From the NCBI GenBank assembly GCA_965224525.1, contig OZ245050.1, positions 2,542,001 to 2,606,000 of the forward strand: a stretch of DNA of 64,000 nucleotides, read 5' to 3'. How positions within the stretch are numbered: the stretch's first letter is position 1; every line of letters begins with the position of its first letter. Source of the DNA: Granulosicoccus sp036478565 (GTDB taxonomy: Bacteria > Pseudomonadota > Gammaproteobacteria > Granulosicoccales > Granulosicoccaceae). The notes under the pieces are model-generated. The model was given only the letters and a program-made list of their open reading frames with translations. It did not search any database and was not told the DNA's origin. The position numbers and the translations under genes are program-made. Of the stretch, positions 28,326-36,296 are shown piece after piece.

Positions 28326-29261
28326 TCAATGCACTGCGGGCTTACTTCCCTGCCAGATATTGACGGTCAGTGGATGTCCGTGAAGCGACTCTGTTTTACC
28401 GGGGTTCAGTCCGGCAGCAGCCATGGCATCACGAATTTCCTGATCACTGAATCCCATCCTCTGATGCTTGTGTTCAGAACGAAGCTGCTCCTCCTGATGC
28501 GGTGCGAAATCCACAATGATCAATCGCCCCCCCCGTCGCAAAGTACGAGATGCCTCGGCAATTACCCGGGTCGGCTCGTGACTGTAATGCAGCACCAGAT
28601 GTAGCGTGGCCAGATCCACGCTGTTGTCCTCTATAGGCATGCTGTACATATCGCCTTTGCGAACTTGCAGATGCTTTAAATTTGCATTTTCGATTTGCGC
28701 TCGGGCAATAGCCAGCATTTCGGCGCTTTTGTCGATACCGATGCCGCGACTGGCCTGATCAGCCAGCAGCGAAAGAATGCGCCCCGTGCCTGTACCAATG
28801 TCGACAAACGAGCCAAATGTCTCCGGTCCGATCACTTCAAGCAAGCGGGACTCAACTTGATCCTCAGGAACGTGTAGGGCTCGAATCAGATTCCAGTCAG
28901 CGGCATTTTCCTTGAAATAGGTTTCTGCTATTTCGGCCCGTCGCTGACGTATCTGATCAAGCCGAGCCAGGTCGCGGTTCATTTCTGCGTCTTCCGCCGG
29001 CAGTAGATCGACCAGCGTGCGCGCCAGATGAGCCGCTTCGCCGCTCTCGGCTATACGATAAAACGCGTGGGCACCTTCTCGAAAACGCAACAGCAATCCG
29101 GCTTCAACCAGCAATTTCAGATGACGCGAAACTCGTGGCTGGCTCTGCGCCAGAATCTGTGTCAATTCCGACACGCTGAGTTCGCCATGTGCGCATAGCG
29201 CGAGCAATCTCAGCCGGGTCGGCTCACCCGCTGCACGCAGTCCAGACAGCAAAACATCCAT
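28326..29261 (-). CDS. ArsR-type HTH regulator fused to a SAM methyltransferase-like domain
   Basis: The N-terminal 95 residues are an ArsR/SmtB winged helix (LRLLALCAHGELSVSELTQI, LAQSQPRVSRHLKLLVEAGL). Residues about 130-300 are a class I methyltransferase fold with the SAM loop FVDIGTGTGRILSLLA, then GIDKSAEMLAIAR. No metal-binding Cys set is seen. Such fusions next to methionine-cycle genes are thought to sense SAM or S-adenosylhomocysteine, so it probably controls itself and metF. A near-perfect palindrome lies three bases upstream of its ATG, where binding would block translation or transcription starts. Whether the methyltransferase domain is active or only a sensor is unknown. Confidence 0.85.
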   Translation of the reverse strand: MDVLLSGLRAAGEPTRLRLLALCAHGELSVSELTQILAQSQPRVSRHLKLLVEAGLLLRFREGAHAFYRIAESGEAAHLARTLVDLLPAEDAEMNRDLARLDQIRQRRAEIAETYFKENAADWNLIRALHVPEDQVESRLLEVIGPETFGSFVDIGTGTGRILSLLADQASRGIGIDKSAEMLAIARAQIENANLKHLQVRKGDMYSMPIEDNSVDLATLHLVLHYSHEPTRVIAEASRTLRRGGRLIIVDFAPHQEEQLRSEHKHQRMGFSDQEIRDAMAAAGLNPGKTESLHGHPLTVNIWQGSKPAVH

Positions 29262-29263
29262 TG

Positions 29264-29283
29264 ATATAAAGACATGTTTATAT
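29264..29283. promoter_or_regulatory. likely ArsR-type operator upstream of the HTH-methyltransferase gene
   Basis: A perfect inverted repeat, ATATAAA-GACATG-TTTATAT, sits directly before the start codon of the ArsR-methyltransferase gene. Its size and symmetry suit a winged-helix dimer, and its place suggests autoregulation. I saw no second copy just upstream of metF, which fits control of metF as part of the same transcript. Confidence 0.6.
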
Positions 29284-29373
29284 GTTGATGTGCATATTGC
29301 CTTATCTTCAGCCCAAGTGCAAGCCGGTGTCAGCCAGGAATGCCGCGAGGGCGGAAAGTGTTACCGTATTTCA

Positions 29374-29913
29374 CTAAGCCATGAGATTGCCGACCGGAAC
29401 GCCAAGCGCTTCTTCAATGCGGGTCAGCATTGCACGTTCCTCCTGACTGATGCGTTCACCACCAAATCCCAGGAAACCGCCCTCTTTCGCTGCCTCTGCA
29501 ACCAGATTAGCGATCTTCACACACCATTCGCGATAAATACGCGCATCCTCTTCAGAACATTTGGTATCCACCAGTCCAGCCGCAGCTCTACAGTCGGCAA
29601 TAACATTATCGTGCAATTGCTCCCGGGACGTAACGCCGGAGTTCTGCAGGCGGGCTTTGATCCTTTCGCGGTAGTCCTTCATTTTGTCTTTGGCTTCATC
29701 CCAGTTTTCAGCCTTTTGCAACAGTTGTGCAACCAGATCGCTGTCCGGGTAATCCTGTAGACCCGCCACTGACCCTCGCATGCTTGCTGTTAACTCTTTC
29801 ACCGTGCCAACCACTCCGCTGGGTGCTGCACTGCTCATGGCTGCACCGATCATCGCTGGCGTAGAACTAAGCAAAAACCACTCATCGTCCGTAAATGCCT
29901 CTTTAATACTCAT
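29374..29913 (-). CDS. conserved-looking soluble protein of unknown function
   Basis: I do not recognise a family. The 179-residue product looks soluble and helical, with no signal peptide or membrane segment except a mildly hydrophobic start (FLLSSTPAMIGAAMSSAAP). The middle is charged (NWDEAKDKMKDYRERIKAR), and the C-terminal part contains a GGFLGFGGERISQEERAML stretch. Two Cys occur in the middle (IADCRAA and KCSEED). The start has a good ribosome-binding site (AGGAG eight bases before the ATG) and coding bias like its neighbours. It is divergent from the DUF937-like repeat protein and shares its 230-base upstream region, so the two may be co-regulated. Confidence 0.6.
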   Translation of the reverse strand: MSIKEAFTDDEWFLLSSTPAMIGAAMSSAAPSGVVGTVKELTASMRGSVAGLQDYPDSDLVAQLLQKAENWDEAKDKMKDYRERIKARLQNSGVTSREQLHDNVIADCRAAAGLVDTKCSEEDARIYREWCVKIANLVAEAAKEGGFLGFGGERISQEERAMLTRIEEALGVPVGNLMA

Positions 29914-30143
29914 TGGGTAAACTCCTGCTTAAGTCGAGTTTAAATGCTCTGCATAAAGCAGCTAGTGCACTGAGTCAACAGTGACGGCGCATTGGCGTGT
30001 AAACTTCGTCGCAGACAGCCCTTTTGTTTTACGACTCGCCGAAACGCCGCATTTCTACAGTCCTGCGACAGCCATGATAACCCCGGTTTTCTATCTGAAC
30101 GCGGTCAGAACGGGCGTGCAAGTACTGATTCTGGAGAAGATGG

Positions 30144-32387
30144 ATGCCATTTAACCTCGTTGATCTGGTCGAGGATCAACTAAAGGATGCAACACCAGAC
30201 CGTCTGCTTAAGCTGTTTGGCAAAGATTCGCCCAAAACAAAGGTCGTCATTGATGCTGCCGTACCCGGCCTCTTGAGTGGCATGACTGAACTGTCCAAAT
30301 CTCCGGCAGGACTGGGATTACTGTTTAGCACCGTTGAAAGCCTGGACGATTCACAACTGGATTCGCAAGCTCTATCGGCAAAAGAACTTATCTCTGGCAA
30401 TGGCGATGGTTTCTCATCGGGGGACTCATCGCTCGAGACTCTGTTTGGGCAGGCAAATGTCAAATCACTGATTAACGCCGTTTCTGACACGACTAACGTT
30501 AGCGAAGCCGATGCTCGCTCAGCAACCGTGACGTTATTCCCGGTGGTAATCAGTGTCGTCAAACACAAACTGACGAGCGGCGATCTGAGTCCCAGTGGCC
30601 TCGCCGCCCTGTTGAGCGATCAAACTGAGTTTATTGATGCAGCGATGCCTGCCAACGTTAAAGATCGGCTGACTTCGCAGAGGTTCATGAGTCCTGTCGG
30701 CGATTCCGCTGTAACATTGGGTACTGCGCCGAGCGGCGCATCCAGAACTACTGAACCTGACGCATCCGATGATGCGGAAGTTTCAACCAGGAATCGATCT
30801 GCAAGCAATACTGGTCATGTAAAGAATTTTGCGGTCAAAACCGCTTCGAATGCTGTTTCATCAACCAATAGTGCCGTTGGAAATTTCGGTGGCTCTGGCG
30901 GTACAAATTATAACTATGGGAGTGGATCGTCGATGTGGAAAAGAATACTGCCGATTATTGGCGTGTTGTTACTGGGCTGGATAGTACTCAATCTTGTCAA
31001 CCGAGGCGGGGATGACGCCGATAAAACCGCTGCAGCGGGTGCAGCTGACGCCGTTGATGCAGCCAGTGATGTGGCCGAGAGTGCTGTAGATGCGGCAACC
31101 GATGTCGCTGAAGGAGCCGCGGACGCAGTTACTGATGCCGCCGAAGGTGTTGAGGACGCCGCAACCGATGCCGCCGAGAGTGCTGTAGACGCCGCAACTG
31201 ATGCCGTCGAAGGCGCTGAGGATGCCGCAACCGATGCCGTCGAGGGCGCTGAGGACGCCGCAACCGATGCCGTCGAAGGCGCTGAGGACGCCGCAACTGA
31301 TGCCGCCGAGAGTGCTGAGGATGCCGCAACCGATGCCGTCGAAGGCGCTGAGGATGCCGCAACTGATGCCGCCGAGAGTGCTGAGGATGCCGCAACCGAT
31401 GCCGTCGAAGGCGCTGAGGACGCCGCAACCGATGCCGTCGATAGTGTTGAAGACGCCGCAACTGATGCCGCCGAGAATGCTGAGGATGCCGCAACTGATG
31501 CCACCGAGAATGCTGAGGACGCCGCAACCGATGCCGTCGATAGTGTTGAAGACGCCGCAACTGATGCCGCCGAGAATGCTGAGGACGCCGTAACCGATGC
31601 CGTCGATAGTGCTGAAGACGCCGCAACTGATGCCGTCGATAGTGTTGAAGACGCCGCTACTGATGCCGCCGAGAGTGTTGAAGACACCGCAGCCGATGCC
31701 GTGGAAGGCGCTGAGGACGCCGCAACCGATACCGCCGATGGTGCTGAGGACGCCGCAACTGATGCCGCCGAGAGTGTTGAAGACGCCGCAGCCGATGCCG
31801 CCGAAGGCGCTGAGGACGCCGCAACCGATACCGCTGAGAGTGCTGAGGACGCCGCAACTGATGCCGTCGAGAGTGTTGAAGACGCCGCAGCCGAAGGCGC
31901 TGAGGACGCCGCAACCGATGTCGCCGAGGGTGCTGAGGACGCCGCAACCGATGCCGCCGGGAGTGCTGAGGACGCCGCAACTGATGCCGCCGAAGGCGCT
32001 GAGAATGCAGCCACTGAGGATGCAAGCGAACAGACCAACTTGACCTCGACCATCCAGCGAGGCAGCTTCAGCCTTGGCGCAATGGGTCGCAAACTTGGCG
32101 GTGTTTTCGGTACAACGACAGCTGTATTGAGCGGTGTTACTGACGCCGAGTCAGCACAAAGTGCTCTGCCCAAACTGCAAACTGCAGGTAGCGACCTTGA
32201 CGAAGTGTTTGCTCAGTTTGAGTTGGTGCCGGAATCGGCTCGCGGCGCTCTCGGCAAAGTGGTCGACAACGGAATATCGCGGATCAAGCCAATTGCTGAC
32301 ACCGTATTGACCAAAGAAGGTGTCGGAGATGTACTGACACCAGTGATCGGCCCCATGCTGGAGAAACTTGGCAAAATGGTTCAGTAA
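30144..32387 (+). CDS. DUF937-like membrane protein with about 30 acidic 11-residue repeats
   Basis: The N-terminal 190 residues resemble the DUF937/YidB-like helical domain (LVDLVEDQLKDATPDRLLKLF, AAVPGLLSGMTELSKSPAGL). A Ser/Thr-rich linker follows, then one membrane segment at about 267-285 (RILPIIGVLLLGWIVLNLV). Residues 304-630 are about 30 tandem copies of an 11-mer close to EDAATDAVEGA. That stretch has no Lys or Arg and is strongly negative. A 117-residue C-terminal domain ends it (VFGTTTAVLSGVTDAES, then helices rich in Leu/Val). GGAGAAG lies four bases before the ATG. The repeat has the 11-residue period of LEA group 3 proteins and of right-handed coiled coils, so it may form one long helix spanning the periplasm or act as a polyanion. 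Function is unknown. Confidence 0.75.
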   Translation: MPFNLVDLVEDQLKDATPDRLLKLFGKDSPKTKVVIDAAVPGLLSGMTELSKSPAGLGLLFSTVESLDDSQLDSQALSAKELISGNGDGFSSGDSSLETLFGQANVKSLINAVSDTTNVSEADARSATVTLFPVVISVVKHKLTSGDLSPSGLAALLSDQTEFIDAAMPANVKDRLTSQRFMSPVGDSAVTLGTAPSGASRTTEPDASDDAEVSTRNRSASNTGHVKNFAVKTASNAVSSTNSAVGNFGGSGGTNYNYGSGSSMWKRILPIIGVLLLGWIVLNLVNRGGDDADKTAAAGAADAVDAASDVAESAVDAATDVAEGAADAVTDAAEGVEDAATDAAESAVDAATDAVEGAEDAATDAVEGAEDAATDAVEGAEDAATDAAESAEDAATDAVEGAEDAATDAAESAEDAATDAVEGAEDAATDAVDSVEDAATDAAENAEDAATDATENAEDAATDAVDSVEDAATDAAENAEDAVTDAVDSAEDAATDAVDSVEDAATDAAESVEDTAADAVEGAEDAATDTADGAEDAATDAAESVEDAAADAAEGAEDAATDTAESAEDAATDAVESVEDAAAEGAEDAATDVAEGAEDAATDAAGSAEDAATDAAEGAENAATEDASEQTNLTSTIQRGSFSLGAMGRKLGGVFGTTTAVLSGVTDAESAQSALPKLQTAGSDLDEVFAQFELVPESARGALGKVVDNGISRIKPIADTVLTKEGVGDVLTPVIGPMLEKLGKMVQ
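31053..32033 (+). repeat. 33-bp tandem repeat array within the DUF937-like gene
   Basis: Counted from the translation there are 30 units: units 1-25 of 33 bp, unit 26 shortened to 24 bp, units 27-30 of 33 bp. They add up exactly to this interval. The DNA units are very similar, even at many third positions, for example GATGCCGTCGAAGGCGCTGA recurs unchanged several times, which points to recent expansion by slippage or recombination. The in-frame 9-bp loss in unit 26 keeps the reading frame. Confidence 0.9.
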
Positions 32388-32402
32388 GGTGTCGTTAACT
32401 AC

Positions 32403-32424
32403 CCGCAGTCATGGAAGACTGCGG
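32403..32424 (+). terminator. hairpin after the repeat-protein gene
   Basis: CCGCAGTC and GACTGCGG form a perfect 8-bp stem with a six-base loop, 15 bases after the stop codon. No T-run follows, so it is either a weak or Rho-assisted terminator or an mRNA 3' stabiliser. Confidence 0.45.
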
Positions 32425-32502
32425 TTAAGTGTGTTCACAACTGGCTCAGCAATGTGCCGGTGGCAGCGAATGTAAATCACAGTTTCGTAGTATCAGCAAC
32501 GT

Positions 32503-32527
32503 AGCCGCGTCATATTTAGTCGCGGCT
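32503..32527 (-). terminator. hairpin downstream of manC
   Basis: AGCCGCG and CGCGGCT make a 7-bp stem with an 11-base loop, about 30 bases beyond the manC stop on the minus strand. There is no clear T-run. It could serve the convergent genes from both sides. Confidence 0.35.
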
Positions 32528-32556
32528 GATCGAACCGACTTGATACTTACGCTGTA

Positions 32557-33993
32557 CTAGCTGCGCCCATACTCGTCACCAATGCGCACGATGTCATCTT
32601 CACCCAGGTAGGAACCCGACTGCACCTCTATCAGCTCCAACGGTATGGAGCCAGGATTGTGCATACGGTGAACAGCGCCAAGTGGGATATAGGTCGACTC
32701 ATTTTCAGTCAGCATGATTTCCTCTTCACCAATAGTAACCACTGCTGTACCTTTCACAACGACCCAGTGCTCAGCCCGATGAAAGTGTTTCTGCAAAGAC
32801 AGCGTAGCCAGTGGTTTAACGACAATGCGCTTTACCTGGTACCGATCCGCTCGACTCAATGATGTGTAGTTACCCCACGGCCGGTAGCAGGTTTGGTGGG
32901 TAGTCAGTTCCTCGCGATCATCTTTTTTTAGTTGCTCGATAATACGTTTAATACCCTGTGCGTTGGCCATATCCAGCACCAGTACAGCATCCGGTGTTTC
33001 AATAACACTGACGTTTTTCAACCCCAGTATGGTTACCAGTCGGGATGAAGCATGCACATGACAATCGCTGCAGTCATCGAAAATCACATCACCCACGGCG
33101 CTATTGTTTCGATCATCCTTGGCTCCTACTTGATGTATTGCATCCCAGCTACCGATGTCTGACCATGCGGTATTGAATGGCAGCACAACGGTATTGGACG
33201 ACTGCTCCATAACGGCATAATCAACAGAGATGTCTTCGCAAGCCGCAAACGGCTCAACATCCAGCCGAATGAAGTCCAGATCGGTCGTTGCACCTTCAAC
33301 TGCCTTGCGTGTGAGCTCGTGCATTTCCGGTTTTAGTGACTGCAGCGCGTCAAGAAAAACCTGGGCTGTAAATACAAATATGCCAGCGTTCCAGTAGCAA
33401 TTGCCTGCATCAATTAGACGAGCAGCGGTTACTGCATCCGGCTTCTCTATAAAACGATTTACTTTTAACGCAGGAGTCGTCTCACCACTACCGGAACTTG
33501 CAATTTCAGCGCCCGCTTCAATATATCCGTACCCCGTTTCCGGGTGCGTGGGAGCAATACCAAGCGTGACCAGGTGTCCGTTGCCTGCTTCGATTGCCGC
33601 AGGCTCAAGCAACAGTCTGAATGCCTCCACATCAGGAATCAGGTGGTCAGCCGGCATCACCAGCAGAAGACTCTCCGGGTCACGCAGTATCGCGTGCCAG
33701 GCAGCTACTGCTATAGCCGGTGTGGTATTCCTTGCCGCCGGTTCAAGCATAATATCGGCGTCGTTGATGCCCGCTTGTTGCAACTGTTCTGCAGTGAGGA
33801 ATCGGTGTTGTTCGCTGCAAACCACCAGCGGTGGCTGTGCAGCTGTCCCGTGAAGTCTCAGCGCAGTCTCCTGTAACAGTGTTTGCTCACCACCCAGGGC
33901 TAGAAACTGCTTGGGGTAATCTGCGCGTGACAGCGGCCACAGCCGGGTACCTGAGCCACCTGCCAGAATCACTGGAACAATAGTTGTCATCAT
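32557..33993 (-). CDS. manC: mannose-1-phosphate guanylyltransferase / mannose-6-phosphate isomerase
   Basis: This bifunctional enzyme makes GDP-mannose, a likely precursor for the polysaccharide locus. The N-terminal nucleotidyltransferase has VILAGGSGTRLWPLSR with the catalytic Arg, then VMPADHLIP, a Lys in RFIEKPDA and the YWNAGIFVF stretch. The C-terminal 120 residues are the type II cupin isomerase domain (LQKHFHRAEHWVVVKG, YIPLGAVHRMHNPG, ELIEVQSGSYLGEDDI). About 478 residues, normal length. I chose the ATG at 33993, with GGAG about 11 bases upstream, over one at 34014 that is directly abutted by AGG. Gene symbol manC is used in the sense of the cpsB/algA/manC family. Confidence 0.9.
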   Translation of the reverse strand: MMTTIVPVILAGGSGTRLWPLSRADYPKQFLALGGEQTLLQETALRLHGTAAQPPLVVCSEQHRFLTAEQLQQAGINDADIMLEPAARNTTPAIAVAAWHAILRDPESLLLVMPADHLIPDVEAFRLLLEPAAIEAGNGHLVTLGIAPTHPETGYGYIEAGAEIASSGSGETTPALKVNRFIEKPDAVTAARLIDAGNCYWNAGIFVFTAQVFLDALQSLKPEMHELTRKAVEGATTDLDFIRLDVEPFAACEDISVDYAVMEQSSNTVVLPFNTAWSDIGSWDAIHQVGAKDDRNNSAVGDVIFDDCSDCHVHASSRLVTILGLKNVSVIETPDAVLVLDMANAQGIKRIIEQLKKDDREELTTHQTCYRPWGNYTSLSRADRYQVKRIVVKPLATLSLQKHFHRAEHWVVVKGTAVVTIGEEEIMLTENESTYIPLGAVHRMHNPGSIPLELIEVQSGSYLGEDDIVRIGDEYGRS

Positions 33994-34115
33994 CTCGCTT
34001 GAGTCTCCACTCATCCTGCATTCGGGAAGTGTACTTGGCCCTGATGCAACGAGAAGGTCGACTGGTTACCAAATCGACACTGATGCCACTCACTTAGCCT
34101 AAACGGGAACCCGGG

Positions 34116-35498
34116 CTAGACCATGGCATGACGACCCATCGCACTATCCAAAGATTCTACTATCTGATCGATATCAGCAGGCGTACAGATTAGTGCAGGA
34201 CTCAGACACACCGTATTATTAAGCCCGCTCAGACTGCGGTTAGTGCGACCGACGATCACACCTTGCTGCATGCAGTCTGCCGCAATGCTCATCAGCATGT
34301 TTTCGTGAACAGGCTCTTTCGTCTGGCGATCTTTTACAAGTTCCATGCCGCAGAAAAGCCCTTTGCCTCTAACATCGCCAATAACCTTATATTTATTCTG
34401 CAGCCCTCGAAGCTTTTCCATCAGGTATTCGCCCATTTCCGTGACGTTGTCGAGCAGATTTTCATCCTCAATGATGCGCATGGTTTCCAGCGCTGCTGCA
34501 GGCCCGGCGGCACAACCCCCGAAAGTACTGATATCGCGGAAATACCCCATCGGGTCGTCCGAATCCTTGAATTTGTCAAAGACTGCTTCTGTTGTAACGG
34601 TACAGGCTATCGCGGCATAACCACTCGCGACACCTTTGGCCATGGTCACGATATCCGGCTTAATGCCGTAGTGCTGATAGCCGAACCATTTGCCGGTTCG
34701 ACCAACCCCGCAAACCACCTCGTCCATGTGCAGAAGCAAGCCGTATTTGGTGCAGATCTCCTGCACTGTTTCCCAGTAGCCTTCAGGCGGGAGGATAACA
34801 CCCCCACCGGCGGTGACCGGTTCGAGAACAATGGAACCAACCGTATCCGGGTCTTCCTGCAAAATGATTTTTTCAATTTCCCGCGCTATACGAACACCGT
34901 ATTCGCTGTCTTCCGGAAACTGACTACGGTATTCACAACAATGCGGCACTTCGACAAAACCTGGCGTAAACGGCCCGTATTGCGCCTTCCGCTCGTTTTG
35001 TCCGCTGGTGCTGAGCGCCGTGATAGTCGTGCCGTGGTAGTCGCGGTCGCGGTATAGAATTTTGTGTTTTTTGCCGCCGTTCTCTTTGGCCGCAATCTGA
35101 CGGACTATCTTGTAGCCCTTCTCATTGGCCTCTGACCCTGAGTTTGCGTAGTACACGCGACTCATACCTGGCATTTTCGATATCAGCTTTTCAGCGTATT
35201 TGATGCCGGGCACGTTGCCGGCAGTTCCTGCGAAATAACACATTTCAACCAATTGATCACGTACTGCATCGGCAATGCTTTCACGGCCGTAGCCGACGTT
35301 GACAGTCCAGACCGCGCCCGAAACAGCGTCGAGATACTCCTTGCCGTTTTGATCCCATACTCGCATGCCATCGCCTTTGACGATCACCAGCGGGTCTTTG
35401 CTTTCAAGTGATTTATGCGGTGTCAAATGGTGCCAGATATGAGAACGGTCCAGTTCGACGAGTTCTCGCATATCGAGTTTTTCGGCCGATTTGTTCAT
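34116..35498 (-). CDS. class III aminotransferase, taurine-pyruvate aminotransferase-like
   Basis: This PLP-dependent class III aminotransferase most resembles taurine--pyruvate aminotransferase (Tpa), which converts taurine and pyruvate to sulfoacetaldehyde and alanine. The resemblance runs from HIWHHLTPHKSLE through YLDAVSGAVWTVNVGYGR, RVYYANSGSEANEKG, RDYHGTTITALSTSGQ and FVEVPHCCEYR. The PLP lysine is in TMAKGVASGYAA, preceded by LLHMDEVVCGVGRTG. I took the ATG at 35498, with AGGAG six bases upstream. No sulfoacetaldehyde acetyltransferase (xsc) or taurine transporter is nearby, so the substrate could also be another omega-amino acid such as beta-alanine. The fold and class are certain, the substrate less so. 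Confidence 0.8.
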   Translation of the reverse strand: MNKSAEKLDMRELVELDRSHIWHHLTPHKSLESKDPLVIVKGDGMRVWDQNGKEYLDAVSGAVWTVNVGYGRESIADAVRDQLVEMCYFAGTAGNVPGIKYAEKLISKMPGMSRVYYANSGSEANEKGYKIVRQIAAKENGGKKHKILYRDRDYHGTTITALSTSGQNERKAQYGPFTPGFVEVPHCCEYRSQFPEDSEYGVRIAREIEKIILQEDPDTVGSIVLEPVTAGGGVILPPEGYWETVQEICTKYGLLLHMDEVVCGVGRTGKWFGYQHYGIKPDIVTMAKGVASGYAAIACTVTTEAVFDKFKDSDDPMGYFRDISTFGGCAAGPAAALETMRIIEDENLLDNVTEMGEYLMEKLRGLQNKYKVIGDVRGKGLFCGMELVKDRQTKEPVHENMLMSIAADCMQQGVIVGRTNRSLSGLNNTVCLSPALICTPADIDQIVESLDSAMGRHAMV

Positions 35499-35787
35499 TA
35501 AACACTCCTGACAGGTACTGCATAACGTCACAAGGCTGTCGCCGATTAATCCCGACGAACAGTAAACTATAACGGTGGACTATGAACAGTACCGGTTGCG
35601 GCGACCAGAGCCAGCGAAAACAGGCACATGATGCCAGCTGCGGAAATAGCGCGAATCTCCGCTTTTCACATCTCACTGGATTCAATTCTCTGCCATCTGA
35701 TCAAACTGCGAAGCCCTTCACAAAGAAAATTACCTGTCCGTGGGGTATTCTTGTTACCAGACCCAACCGTTTGACATATCAATTCTC

Positions 35788-36210
35788 ATGGCAAAGCAAC
35801 CCGCCTGGACTCTGCCCATAATCACCGGCATCGCAATACTCTTAGTCGGCGTGTACCTGTTGTTGACATTCAATGATCGCGGGGATGACGAGATTTCCAT
35901 TGTAGAAACAACTCTGCCAGTTTTTGACGAAAGCTATGCGCAGGGGCAGTCTCTTTATCAGTCAAACTGCTCAACTTGTCATGGAGCGGCCTTGGGCGGG
36001 AAAAAAGGTTTGGGGCCTCCTTTCGTACACGGCTACTACAAACCGAGTCATCACGCTGATATCGCCTTTTACCGAGCAATAAATATGGGGGTAACAGCGC
36101 ACCACTGGCAATTTGGCAACATGCCAGCAATACCATCTCTTACGAAAGCCGATGCAACCGAAATAATCCGATACATTCGTGCAGTACAACAAGCAAACGG
36201 TATAAGTTAA
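35788..36210 (+). CDS. membrane-anchored monohaem cytochrome c
   Basis: A 140-residue class I cytochrome c. An N-terminal membrane anchor (TLPIITGIAILLVGVYLLL, about residues 8-26) is followed by a periplasmic haem domain with CSTCHG for covalent haem attachment. The likely axial Met is in FGNMPAIP, and the C-terminal helix is ATEIIRYIRAVQ. It should shuttle electrons in the periplasm; the partner enzyme is not apparent here. An upstream in-frame ATG at 35740 adds 16 residues that do not fit a signal anchor, so the ATG at 35788 is used. Confidence 0.85.
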   Translation: MAKQPAWTLPIITGIAILLVGVYLLLTFNDRGDDEISIVETTLPVFDESYAQGQSLYQSNCSTCHGAALGGKKGLGPPFVHGYYKPSHHADIAFYRAINMGVTAHHWQFGNMPAIPSLTKADATEIIRYIRAVQQANGIS

Positions 36211-36296
36211 CCGCCCTTTGTTGTATCGACCTCCGTGACACCGTTAGTGTGGGGTATTCTTGCCTTCTGAGCCTTGGTATATTTTAAATTGATCCC

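Noticed and set aside
31053..32033. Possible CRISPR array
   Set aside because: The 33-bp units are directly adjacent without unique spacers and encode protein in frame; this is a coding tandem repeat.
30914..32173. 419-codon antisense frame across the repeat region
   Set aside because: It exists only because the 33-bp repeat has no stop in that frame; its product is a monotonous Ala/Ser/Val chain and it lacks a ribosome-binding site. The other long frames here (31129-31626, 31201-31593, 31597-32043, 31657-32025) have the same cause.
34263..35057. 264-codon plus-strand frame
   Set aside because: Antisense to the taurine-pyruvate aminotransferase-like gene; composition is that of a shadow frame.
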